From contig JAMWET010003538.1 in the NCBI GenBank assembly GCA_024036415.1, positions 47,501 through 111,500 on the forward strand: DNA of 64,000 nt, written 5' to 3'. Shown here in pieces: positions 12,050-23,230 of the stretch. Every line of letters begins with the position of its first letter. Within the stretch, counting starts at the first letter, position 1. The stretch is from Prochilodus magdalenae (taxonomy: Eukaryota; Chordata; Actinopteri; Characiformes; Prochilodontidae). The notes under the pieces were generated by a model, which did no database searches, was not told the DNA's origin, and saw only the letters and a list, made by a program, of their open reading frames with translations. The position numbers and the translations under genes are program-made.

Positions 12050-14755
12050 AATAAGTAATCTTATTACTTAACAACATTATTCCAAAGGGCGATGGAAGGA
12101 TGGAAGGTTTTTATCCATTGTGTCATACATTGTAATTGTTGGAATTAAATAATAGTTAGATGCTCCAGAAATTCCTTTATTTCTGTTATCTATATCTAGC
12201 TCTACTGCTGACCACTATTGTGCACCATGCCTATAAAGTACAATTGCAGGCAAATAATGAGAGCTAAAGTAATATTAAGGTGATGCATCATTGTATTCCT
12301 GTATTTAAGGTGGACTGCTAGCTAACACACTCGTAAAGTAAATTAATTGCATACAGTAGTCTTGTTAAACCAAACACTAGTGTAAAAAACATTTATACCA
12401 AAGTTTCAATCACCTACTTGCTAGGGGTTTTGCCTGTGATGGTGGGAGAGCAGTCAATTTAGTGAGGTGGAGGAAGACGAGTAGCTAACATACACATATT
12501 GCTAACTTGGACTGGCATTTCTGGCAGTTCTATAAAAGTCAGCAGCACCACATCTACTCTCACTCAACTTACACCAAACAGAAAAAGCAAAAAAGCTATT
12601 AAAATATTTCTAAACAGAAAACACCATCAGTGCTGCAAGTTCATTGTAAAACATCAGAGAAACTACAGATTACAGCAGACATATAATAGTAGGAATGGAA
12701 TACTAGAAAGAAGCACAAAACAACAGGATGGCCCCCTGTTGCATCCCCCCTCAAAGTCCTGATTACAGATCATTTCCAGACTGAATTCTGTACCTCAAAG
12801 CTGATTTTCTCTGTTTTAATGACAGCATGTTCTGATGCATTATTCAGTGGATACTACAAGTCAGTGGATATGTTTTAATGCCAGATGGCTACAAATCTCC
12901 ATCTTTCCCACAAATTTCAAAATGTGTCCAGACATCTATGGTGTCACCTTCCCACTCACACAAACACACACAGGCTCATACACATAGACTGGCACATACA
13001 CGGACATGTACATAATGAAATCACCTGTGTCACAGCAAAATGTTCTGTTTGACTATATAAACATAAGCAGGCAAGTTCATGGCTGGATGAAAAACACAAC
13101 GATGATAATTTAATTAGGAGATATTAATGTGGCCTTGCCCGGCAGGAGTCAGTCTGAAGATTTATGGTCATTAGATTAGTCCCAGGACAGGTGATTAATT
13201 CCCTCATTTGCCCAAAATACACTCTGCTGCATTATTCATATGGGAAAACACTGTCTCTCGTGTGCGTCTGACCCTCTTCTCTCACCCGGGTTTGACTGAC
13301 AGGTCTAAAAGGACAAGCAGAGCCATTAAATCATCTGTGGTGTCATTAATATGTATACAGCTGAAAGTAACTCTACAGAGAGACCTCCCACCGCTTAGAA
13401 AGTGCAATTATAAGGTATTAAAATAAGACAATCTAATGTGGTGCGTGTGATCAGAATATTAAATGGGTCGCTATTTAGTTACATTACTCTATGTGCACAG
13501 GTCTGTCAGCATCACACTATGGCAAAGATAAATAAATGCATGCTAGTTAGTTTGGGATAATATCAATATTAGATGTGATTGATCAGTTCTCTTTGTATCA
13601 TGGCTGTATGGTAATGAGCTGGTTACCATCTGTTTATGCTATTACTTTTAGGCTCCCACACAAATGCACTTACAGTATAACAGCCAAGCAAGGATGTTTG
13701 AGCCACAGTTCAGAGTTTGAAAGTTAAAAAGCAAGTTCAATCATTAGAATTATCTACCTAGCATGATCAAATGTGCTTGAATCACCATTCCATTGTCTAC
13801 AAAACCACCCACACACAACCACACACACATTTACTTTGGTAAAACCTCTCACACAGTTAAAGTTAACCTCCTGCTGTAAAATAAAAGCTTAGTAACAAAG
13901 CACATATACTGTGGAACTGTTGACATTGCCAATGCTACTTCACTGTCAACCACTGAGTGATCTGGAACATTGCTTCTCCACTCAGTAAAGGTGCCACAGA
14001 ATGGAAAACTGCATTTATATTGTCATAGGTCAGCACATTTCATCCCATGCAGTTTCTCACATTTTGGAGAATACTGAGGAGCTTTACTTAACTTGACATT
14101 GTAAAGACTGAAGAGAAGCACAGTTCCACCTTTATAAGTATCACAACTCCAACAGCACCTTGCAAGTAACCATGCTGTGTAATTTAATCACTGCTTAAGG
14201 GTCGAAGCAAATCATTTTACAATGAGAGTTTCCTAGAGAGCACCAACTTTAATTTAGCTTGCGTTGATGTTGAGATCAAAAGCAAGTAGTTAGTATAGTC
14301 AACGTTCTACTAGCATAACTACTTATTACATAAGTAGAGGTTCATTTTATTTTCATGTCTATGTCTATTTCAACATGTTGGTTCTGGGTGATTATAGTGA
14401 TGCCTCACTGTAAACCAGCAAATCATAGCAGAGCTGATCATATTATTCATGAAAAAAGTGAAAATCCAGGGCCAAATCATAGGGCTTACATGTGGGCATG
14501 TCAAACCGCATCTGGGCATTTCTCGAAGCCACATACCTTATAGAAACAAATTAGAGAACAATTTAACATACTGAATCTATGGCACTGCTAAGAGTTCTTA
14601 CCATTAGTTAATTGCCACCAAGTCCCAAAACTTTAGCACCATGGAGTTTTAATATTTGCAATCATGTTGCCAACCCATACAACACTTGCAAGCTCTGTAA
14701 GCTCCTTTCACATGTCTCACTAACAGTAAAAGCATCATCTGCTGTAAAGATCTTT
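12050..14755. other. Non-coding, gene-free stretch between duplicate blocks
   Basis: No gene is recognisable. The short frames at 12499-12762, 13208-13426 and 14355-14543 lack domains and usable splice context. The block 13080-13210 contains several TAAT/ATTA cores (TTTAATTAGGAG, GTGATTAATTCC) of the kind found in developmental enhancers. That is only suggestive. Confidence 0.5.
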
Positions 14756-15085
14756 GGGGAACCAAAAAGGGTTCCTTTTTTAACTAACTTCAAAGAACCT
14801 TTATACCAAAACACATTATCATTCAGCCTCCATATATGACTGAAAGAAGCAAAGGAAATGCACATAAGAATATTAGCATCTGATAGACAACCAGAAGAAC
14901 CACTGCAACGACAGGGCTGCATCACATCTCATATTCAGACTGTTGCTTAAAATGCTGATTTATAGGGACGTATCCTGAAGAGAATGTACAGTATTTATTC
15001 CTCTTCAAGAATTTAGTTGCGGAGGTGTGCCGTGAATCACACTGTAGGCAACGGAGCCAGACGGCCAGGTGGATTGCGTTTAACT
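14756..15085 (+). repeat. Diverged duplication, copy 2 of a 300-bp block
   Basis: Same orientation as the copy at 11741-12046, about 3 kb away. Similarity fades just after GCCAGACGGCCAGGTGGATTG. The first part also contains paired GGTTCCTTTTTT and CAAAGAACCTTT words that recur in a short fish interspersed repeat, so the left edge may belong to that family. Confidence 0.75.
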
Positions 15086-15665
15086 AGAGCAGACAAAACA
15101 AAACCATTCTCCTCTGTGATTTGTAGTGCAGTGCTGCTCTTTAGCATCCTGCCAGTGCAAGCGGTAATATAATCCCTTTTTCATATTTTAACTTGGATGA
15201 GTCCTCAAATTGCTCACACTGAACATTTTTTCTCTCTAAAATGATACGGTACATATCCCTTCCTTGGGAGGAATGGGCACTAAATTTCAAATCCCAGTCA
15301 GTTCTCTTTTTTAAAGTGCGATGCAGAGCAGAAAGAGGGAATGATTGATGGAAGGAACGGTAAGATCGAATAATCTAGCGAGGGCTCCAGACCTCAAAGA
15401 TCATGACAGTCTGACACATGGTGGTCAGCTTCTCCCTTTCAGCCTGTAAAAGGAAGAGTGTGAGTAATGATTCTCTCCATTAGAGATCACACATACTCTC
15501 TCAGTCTTCTTTGCATCTGGCTGAGCAATAAATTATGCAGCCATGACACTCTCTCTTCACTTCTAATCTCTGCAGGCCAGAGGAATTAAAGTCCTATGAG
15601 ATACACTGGGGAAACACCACAAGCCTAACCACTATTGGGAGCCTCAAAATATCATGTTTTTTCTA

Positions 15666-15740
<75 letters not shown>

Positions 15741-18066
15741 GACTTCTAAACAGGCTTTGGCACAAGTTTGAGACTTTTTTCTCTAATGTCTCTTTCCATA
15801 GCATAGTGTAGAATATATATAGTGTTGGGTGTAGAATAAGTAATGTGATTGGCCACCATAAGAAAAGCATAAGGGAATTGATACTATGCTTACAACGTGC
15901 TTCAAGTTGAATTTGATCAGTATTAATGGATTAATTTGTCCTCATGCCAATGGTCCACTCACAAATGTAATCTTTCACTCGAGTGAACAGTTTTACTGAA
16001 TGTTGAAATTTCATGCAAACTAATGTGACACTTTAGCATTACTTTGTTTGGTCAAAACACAGAAAAGAACAATGTTTTATGACCTTAATTTATATTGTTA
16101 CATTTGCATTTCCAGTGTTTTACAATTAGCAACAGCAATATAGTCCAGTATGAAATCGCAACCAAAAGGAAAATTTCCCCACAGCCTATAAAGCTTATCA
16201 AACTTCACAACAACTGCTACAAAAAAATGCATACACATAGGCAGAGCATGCAGAGACAGATATTGATTCCACAACTGACAGTTAGAGTGCATCATTCTGT
16301 AGTCACCCTTTTGCTCATATGAGGATCTAAACTGGTTTTCTAGATAATATAAAGGAACTTTTGTTTTTGAAAAGTAAGTTTTGTAAGTTATGTTTCTCTA
16401 GATTTACTATATAAAGCTATTATCTAACAACACCAGCTATTCAAACTCTAGGCTACTGTTACCAGAGAAACTACCATGCCATTTTCCTGGGGTATTTTGG
16501 TGCGGCTGCCTTTCATGCACAGCATGGAACAATAGTTATGTTTCATCTTTTAACCAACATTGAATTTAGAGGACAATATTCAGGGATAAAAATGTCTGTA
16601 CATGAGATTGTAACAGCTTTGGATCATTTCAGTTTACCAGAAGACATAATAAAAAGCGATTTTAGAATGCATTCATTTTCCTCATAGAAAAAAACAGCTT
16701 TGTCTCAGAATTCCTAAAATGGTCATGACTACAGAATGGGCGCCGATTACAGCATGATGACACAACTCCAGTGATCTATTAAGGTGGAAATAATGCGCTT
16801 GTCTAGACTTCCTAGTATATGGACAGACAGGAGCAGGGCCATAGGCCTCAGCGGGCTGAGCTTCAGCAGTTTCCATGGAACTCTGCTACACTGAGATAAA
16901 GGGGTTATCCAAATTCTACATGGTGTGTACACAAACACACACACACACACACACTAAAGCAAACTCTCCCTCTCCCTCTCTCTCGCTCTCTCTCACACAC
17001 ATATACACACACACGTTCTCACATACACATTAAGAGGCAGAGGAAGGAGATGGGATATAGAGCAGAACATCTGTATCAAATAGGTTCTCTGGTTTAATAG
17101 CTCTGAGTGTAAGATGATCCCACATTTATAGCCTACCAGAGTCAGAAAAGCCAATCCTCAAAGCCAGAAGAGGATGAAGCTCAAAGCTCGCCACTGCCTG
17201 CAGTGCACAATACTCACCATTACAGAGATCATCTCAGTTTGGGTTTTTTCTCCATAACTATAATGCTTACCACATTATCCAAGTGGTACAACTTATCAAC
17301 TCGGCTTTGCAGGTATGCAAGACTATCATACAGAGTTAAAACTGCTGTTGCAGCTTGTAAAAATTTAGGATGTGCACAGTTCCTACTGTAACTGTTAGCT
17401 GTTCGAGATGTCAGTATTCAAAATCTGACATCATGATTAAGGTTGTTCCCTTCCCTGTACTTAATTGAATACTCTTGCAGATACAGATATCCAAATTAGT
17501 GCATACCTAGTACAAAATTATGCAGTTTTTGTATATGACATTTATAAACATTCCTACAATAGGCTTCATATTAGAAATTAGCTTATCTGTAAAGCGATGA
17601 CCCATATGTGAGCTCCGTGTAAGTTATTAGAACCTTGCGCTAGCCTTACGTTTCCCCTTAGCGCTCTCCAATTAGAATAATAATCATTACATGCCTTGTG
17701 TTCATCTCACCCAGTGAGAAAGCAATTACACAAGATTTCTTCAACAAGTTTTGAACTTCAGTATTTCATGAGTTATAAGAGAAGATGAACAGTATGACCT
17801 AAATTTGCTTTGAGAGGTGTGAAAGAGAACAACAATACCCAGCGGAGGATTTCTCCAAGTCTGGGCTCTATTCTCTGAAGAAGTCAGCTCTTCCTTTAGA
17901 AATCTCTCTCTAAGAGATAAGCGCTTCAACAAAAATGGGAAGATTTTCAAAATCCCAGTCTGTAAAAATATATTTTTAGTGGCACAATGGATTACTCTAT
18001 ACTCATATCATTATACATAAAACAGTCTCCAAAAACACATAAACATGTAGTCAATGTATAAATATT
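15086..18066. other. Non-coding, gene-free stretch
   Basis: No exon is recognisable. It includes a (GA)n run at 15667-15735, a short (CA)n at 16936-16954 followed by CT-rich sequence, and several chance open frames such as 16095-16322 and 17741-17950. Confidence 0.5.
15667..15735 (+). repeat. (GA)n microsatellite
   Basis: A GA dinucleotide run with two short interruptions (GGGAGAAAG) near its middle. Confidence 0.95.
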
Positions 18067-18365
18067 GTGGCAGGGATGGGGTGGAGCAGCTGCCACTCCC
18101 TCCAGAGGTGGGCCTGTGCTACCCACTGATCATGCACAGGTGTGCGCTGTCAGAAGGCGTGGCACCGTGCCCTTATAAACTGTCCCTCTCTCCAGTGTGA
18201 GGAAGAGAGGATATGTGGCTTACATGCCATACACAGGTGCAAGCCAGAATGAGAATAGATGGGTGAACGACCCATAGAGAGGACTAAGTGAGTATTACTT
18301 CATGTCTGATTAAAGCACTCTGCTTCATTCATGTTGGGTTTTTGTGTGTATGTCTTTGGGTCTCT

Positions 18366-18384
18366 AGGGTTAGGGTTAGGGTTA
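18366..18384 (+). repeat. Short interstitial telomere-like repeat
   Basis: Three tandem copies of the vertebrate telomere unit (AGGGTT phase). They are followed by a loosely complementary stretch with CCTAACCCCTA and CACCTAACACC up to 18411, then a (TA)n run at 18421-18447. Confidence 0.8.
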
Positions 18385-18420
18385 TACACCTAACCCCTAT
18401 ACACCTAACACCTATATACA

Positions 18421-18447
18421 CTATATATATATATATATATATATATA
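18421..18447 (+). repeat. (TA)n microsatellite
   Basis: A simple TA run directly after the telomere-like repeat. Confidence 0.9.
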
Positions 18448-18485
18448 GCACCATGGTCAGCACTAAGATAAACAAGTTGTTATGT

Positions 18486-20149
18486 GTCACATGATTTTAT
18501 GCTTTTATATGGGTGCAACAAGTCACTCATCAATCTAACTGACCCTTTCCCTGTTACCCCCTATGGTTACTAGGGTAAGGTACTGGCTGTTGAGCATCAT
18601 ATCTATGGCACTCAAAACTCTGTGAATCTGAAGATAAAGCCCATAAAATGTGGACCACTGCAAGCATGATTTCAGAGCAAAGCAGACCAAACGCTACAAT
18701 ATTAGCATTATCAACTTCCCAGCTCCCAGCAGCCTACAAGCCCTTAGAAGTTTTCCTGTATGACTCCTGTTCCTGGCATGTAGCTTTCGGATTTGGTTTG
18801 GATTCCTTAAGTCAGTATAAGCAAAGGAATATATGAGAATGCTCACATACATTTTGTGGTTTACAGTAACTTTTGTCCAAAGCAATTTCCATTAAGCACA
18901 CTGGCAGCCACCATTAAGAACAGGGACACTGGCAGGGACATAATGTGGGGTGACTCGGGGTTAAGTGTATTGCTCATCTGCACAATGGCAGTTATGGACG
19001 GAATGTCTGAAATCGCTGTAACTATCAGCTGGAGCTGAGTCGATGACTTTCCTTTATAACCCTTTTAGGCACACCAAAGTTCTTCAGAGTTCTCTAATAA
19101 TAATTATTAAAATCAAAATATAATAATAGTTGCAACTTTTTGAATAGCTTAAAGATACGAGTCTTTCTCTCTGTGATTTTCCTGGTTTCATATCCATATC
19201 TCATAGCATATTTCATATTTCATATAACAATGAACACTTTTTATTGTTAAATAAAAATAAAACTAATTGTCATAGACTGACACTTCTTACTGTTAAGACA
19301 ATACTGCCATATACTGTTTCAATTGTTCCATGTATAAACGTTCAGTATTTCTGGGCTGTTGAGAGGAATGAAAAGAGGAGGAAAGATAGAAAGGAAAAGA
19401 AGAAGGAAGAAACCCTACCGTGTGGCCCAAAGGCCAAAAGAAAACAAGTTACCTGCTGATCTCTGGTTAGGAAGAATTGTGTTGCTCCTCTGTACTGTCC
19501 ACCTATAGTAGTGCTGGCCAATCAGGCAAAACTGACCTATCCGTGCTGTGCTCCACTAAAGTAATCTTGTCATCATGAAAGACGCTACACACATGCGCAC
19601 ACACACACACACACACACACATAGTTGGACAATCAGTGCTCTCCCACAAGGGTGATCAGCAGCCCCACCACACTGAGTGAGCAGCATCTTGCAAAGATGC
19701 AGTGGTTGACCTCACAAGTCTCATAGGGTAAAAATAAAACGAGATTGTGGGAGGTTAGAAGGTCATCACTCCAGACTCTAGTGCTATCTAGTGTCTATTT
19801 TCTGTGCCAACTTTCTATTTGTGATTTATTGATCGTCACTTATATTATTATTGGAATAATGAACATGAACATGCATTACTCATCCTGTTTACTGTGAAGT
19901 AATAGAAACAGTGTTAAAAATTCTATGCTATGGTGAAATATGATGAACCCTGAAGGAAAAACAGTTATGCAGATACTTCCGTCTTTGTTATTTAAGGTTT
20001 TTTCCACAGTTAATTAAAGTTATCAACAGGATGTGAAGTCAAAGACCTCTGTATATCATGCAGCACAGATCTGAAGTTGGCACGCTAACCAGCTAGCCCT
20101 GGCCCAGTCTGTCTCGTAATACCACTTTGTACCCCAAACGGTAAGGTAC
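18486..20149. other. Non-coding, gene-free stretch
   Basis: No exon is recognisable. Contains a (CA)n run at 19599-19621. Short frames such as 18648-18836, 18856-19038 and 19244-19459 have no recognisable product. Confidence 0.5.
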
Positions 20150-20575
20150 TGTGAGTCACTGTCAGTCTCCTGAGTTGAATCTCAATGAAAATGTCGGAGG
20201 TACGAAGACCTCCAGAGAACCCATCGTAACCTTGAAGAACTGAAGACATTTTGCCAAGAGAAATGGGCCAAATTTGAAGCACAGTGCTGCAGAATGCTGA
20301 TTACTTCTTATTGGAGCTGACTTGACATGTGCCACCCAGGGCTTTGCATAAAAGTACTTATTTTATTCATTTGCGGTGTCTGAATGTTTTCCCCCTCCCA
20401 CAGCCTTTAACATATCATTGTTTGTGCTTCAATACTGTATACATGCATTTTTTTGTTAACGTTTAGGAGCATAAAGTCAAAAGTCACTATATGTGTAAAC
20501 TTGGAGCGGAGCTGTACACTAGAAGTGGTTTATATAGCAGAGACAAAGGTGTCTGAATACTTGTGCCCCCTCACT
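20150..20575 (+). mobile_element. Tc1/mariner relict, 3' part
   Basis: From 20228 the frame reads NLEELKTFCQEKWAKF, which matches the well-known C-terminal NL-EL--FCQEEWAKI region of Tc1-like transposases. The rest of the protein is not legible. Downstream, GGTGTCTGAAT recurs at 20371 and 20548, resembling terminal-repeat sequence of related elements. The outer edges are approximate and the copy is heavily decayed. Confidence 0.55.
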
Positions 20576-20739
20576 GTAATACTGTAATAGTTAATGAATA
20601 TTTGTAATGGCTATAAAGGCGTATTACTAGAGGAGTCATTGCATAGAGTTTACATAACTAGAACTGCATGTACTATCAAAAGTAGAGTGCCCTCTGCTGA
20701 GAATCGGACATCAGATGTCTCTGTATTGTCTCAGGCTCT

Positions 20740-20834
<95 letters not shown>
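20740..20834 (+). repeat. Compound (CT)n(CA)n microsatellite
   Basis: A pure CT run changes directly into a pure CA run near 20787. A further short CT run lies at 20861-20882. Confidence 0.95.
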
Positions 20835-20835
<1 letters not shown>

Positions 20836-21127
20836 CAAAACAATCACATGCACACAGTCCTCTCTCTCTCTCTCTCTCTCTCACTCTGTCTTCATGAGTT
20901 CTTCTTTTGGGTCCACAGTAATGCATTAATGTCATCTCCAGAGCTTTGAGGCTGTGCATGTGTGGGTGGAGAGAGTTACTAGAGGACATGCATGGCTTTC
21001 TGAGAAACAAACTGACTTAAGGTTAATGAAAACCTTTAAACTGGTGGAGGAAGTGGAAGACACGCATACATGGCGAAGTCGAGCTCTTCAACAGTCAGTT
21101 CAGTGCACATCCCTCCACCCACCCCCT

Positions 21128-21131
<4 letters not shown>

Positions 21132-21213
<82 letters not shown>
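21132..21213 (+). repeat. (CT)n microsatellite upstream of CpG-rich block
   Basis: An uninterrupted CT run of about 70 bp, preceded by CCTCTCCCTC. It lies just upstream of the candidate first exon. Pyrimidine tracts are common near vertebrate promoters, but the run may be incidental. Confidence 0.95.
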
Positions 21214-21216
<3 letters not shown>

Positions 21217-21229
21217 TCGCTCTCAGTAT

Positions 21230-21420
21230 TAGCTTTATCTGTTCCTCTCTCACCCCCTCCACTCACATGCACTCCACACAGAGCACTTGGATACAGCGCT
21301 AAGGACTTGGCTGCTCTTTCTCCTCCCTAAAGAAGCGCTCATATTAACCTGCGCTCCAGGACGATCCACTTTAAATGGCATGCCACCGCGCTGGACCACT
21401 GAGCGAGGAGCGACAAAGGA
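21230..21420 (+). other. Candidate non-coding first exon and promoter (shisal1?)
   Basis: Between about 21290 and 21500 CpG dinucleotides cluster (AGCGCT, GCGCTCC, GACGATCC, CACCGCGCTGG, GAGCGAGGAGCGAC), in contrast to the CpG-poor surroundings, which suggests an unmethylated start region. The block ends at 21420 in GACAAAGGA followed by GTAAGTGAC, a perfect splice-donor consensus. A second possible donor is GGCG/GTAAGC at 21499. The coding part of shisal1 begins after an acceptor at 46962, so an upstream non-coding exon is required, and this is the best candidate I can see on the correct strand. The intron would be about 25.5 kb. The link is inference, and the real first exon could lie elsewhere, including outside the window. 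Confidence 0.35.
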
Positions 21421-22616
21421 GTAAGTGACAGAGACGGAGAGAAGAAGAGAGAGAGAAAGACAGGGAGAGGGATTCCCCCGTGGCTGGAGTAAACGGCGGT
21501 AAGCACACACTGCTTTTTTAATAGAAAAAGGAGGGAAACCTGCAGGAAGAGAGAGAGGGAATCCCGTTGTTTCAGGCTCCAACCCAGTTACATATACAAA
21601 CTGGGCAACCTTAAACAACAGGGTTTCACCTGTGCTGCTGTGCGTGAGGCAAGTTCTCAAAAGACCAAAAGACAATCTATAATAATAAGCATGCTAATGG
21701 TGATAGTGAGTCTAATAAGGCTTATCAATTACTAATAATAGCAGTAGTTGCTGTTCACATGGTGATGATTAAAATTCACATCCTTTACTCTAATTGCTTT
21801 CACAGAGAACAGAGAAATCAAGAGCTTAAGTAGGTCAGGCGTCCTTCAGATTGTTTATTCCTCCTCCTTTTTTTCACTCAAGTGAATCTTTCTCTCCTCA
21901 CCTGTTTTTACTGTCACGCGTGCAACTCACACTCTCTTTCTCTCTCCCTTTCCGTCTGTCTCTCTCTCTCTCTCTCTCTCTCTGAATTTCTCCCTCACCC
22001 CCACTCCCCTCTCTTTCTGCATCTTCCTCTTTGTTTCTCTTTCTTTTTTTCTCTCCAGTATTTTCATTCTACTTTGCAGTCAGTGTGTCACATGGGTTGG
22101 GGGGAGGTTGGGGTGAGAGAGTTAGCAGTTGAGAGCGGTGAGATTTAGGGTGTGCTCTGTATGTTTTCCTTCGTTCTTCTGCTTTCTCTCCATCGGTAGT
22201 GTGTTATGCTGAGCTTTCTTTTAGCTGCTGAGCTAATTAGGCTGGATTGGCAGACAGTGCTGGGCTGGTAACTTAGAAACAGGCATGTTGGAAAAGCTCA
22301 GTGGAGCACACGCACATACACACGTGTGCAGAGACACACAAACACACAACACAGGGGAATTCTTATAGGAAACAAAGGGAGGATGCGTATGTCATGTCAT
22401 TCTGCTGCACTAATGATAGTGTTATACACAGTGCTTCAAAGAGAGAGAGAGAGAAATAGCAAAAAACAAAAAAGACTAATGAAAAGTAACTGATAGAAGG
22501 AGAGAGAAAGGTAGAGAGAGACTCATAAACAAGAGAAAAAAGGAAAGAGAAAGAAATAGAGAAATAGATGAGAAAGGGCAATAGAGAGACAGAGCATCAG
22601 TAAGTAAGAGACACTG
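21421..22616. other. Non-coding, pyrimidine- and purine-rich
   Basis: Contains GA-rich sequence (21420-21475), CT-rich tracts (21935-22050) and GA-rich sequence (22440-22600). The 141-residue open frame on the - strand (21250-21675) shows no domain and is probably a by-product of GC-rich sequence. Confidence 0.5.
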
Positions 22617-23090
22617 AAAGGGGACCTACTAAAGGATCTACTAGAATAGGTTTACAAGCTTCAGTTTTCCCAAAACATATTATTTTCCTTATACTGTACC
22701 TCTGTGTTCACCCTCTCTCTGAAAGGCCCTGTTAGAGCTCCTGTCTCTTTAAGCCCCGCCTCCCGTTGAGCCCTGTGTGGTCTTATTGGTCAGCTTGCTG
22801 TTCTAATTGGTCAACTGCCAAACCTTTAAAAGTGATAGGACATCTGGTTCCGGCTCTACAGTCAGCCAATAGGAATGGTGTTATGACATGACGTCAACTT
22901 GTAACAGAGACCAGGGATAGAATTCCAGCAAGATGTTTCAGGCAGCTGAGAAAAGAGGTTTCTGTGGGACAAAGTTTCTCCCTCATGTATGTACCTGGGT
23001 CCTTGCAGATCATTTACACAATGCACAAAAAGCTACATAACACAGTAAAGGAAAGGCGAAAAAGTGAAAAGCATAATAGGTCCCCTTTAA
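22617..23090. mobile_element. MITE-like non-autonomous DNA transposon, 474 bp
   Basis: The left end reads AAAGGGGACCTACT (22617-22630). The right end (23077-23090), read on the other strand, starts TTAAAGGGGACCTATTATGC. These form short terminal inverted repeats, and a TTAA sits at the right border as in piggyBac-type insertions; on the left that tetranucleotide is not intact. No coding capacity. The interior contains CCCCGCCTCCCG, three CCAAT boxes in either direction (22784, 22806, 22865) and a TGACGTCA at 22889, so the element carries promoter-like motifs. The family is a frequent fish repeat type, but I do not name it. Confidence 0.7.
22889..22896 (+). promoter_or_regulatory. CRE palindrome inside the MITE
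   Basis: A perfect TGACGTCA, 20 bp downstream of a CCAAT box at 22866. It lies within the 22617-23090 element. Confidence 0.45.
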
Positions 23091-23101
23091 TGTGGACCTG
23101 A

Positions 23102-23229
23102 TTTGTTGATGATAATCTTTTACAAATTTTAAGCAACTTTTTTGAACACCTTATCATAACTGCCTCATTTTGAGATAATTGCACCATCAGTGACTCATTT
23201 TATAAGCAACTGTGTTTATCATCAACAAA
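23102..23229. repeat. Small inverted repeat, possible MITE fragment
   Basis: TTTGTTGATGATAA near 23102 is repeated inverted as TTATCATCAACAAA near 23216, about 100 bp apart. It adjoins the larger MITE. It may be a short transposon remnant or a hairpin. Confidence 0.4.
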
Positions 23230-23230
23230 C

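Larger units (their letters stand above)
18067..18480 (+). mobile_element. Possible solo LTR (low confidence)
   Basis: The block begins TGTGGCAGGGATGGGG, which has the TG start expected of an LTR. It is GC-richer than its surroundings and carries CCCTTATAAACTGTC near 18170 as a TATA-like promoter element, followed by a transcript-like stretch with GATTAAAGCACTCTGC near 18308. I could not find a matching second LTR, a primer-binding site or a convincing target duplication. It could instead be another kind of retroposon or a cryptic promoter. Confidence 0.3.

Noticed and set aside
21250..21675. 141-residue open frame on the - strand
   Set aside because: Low-complexity composition, no domain, and it overlaps the CpG-rich block, where open frames arise by chance. 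No splice sites or start context support it.
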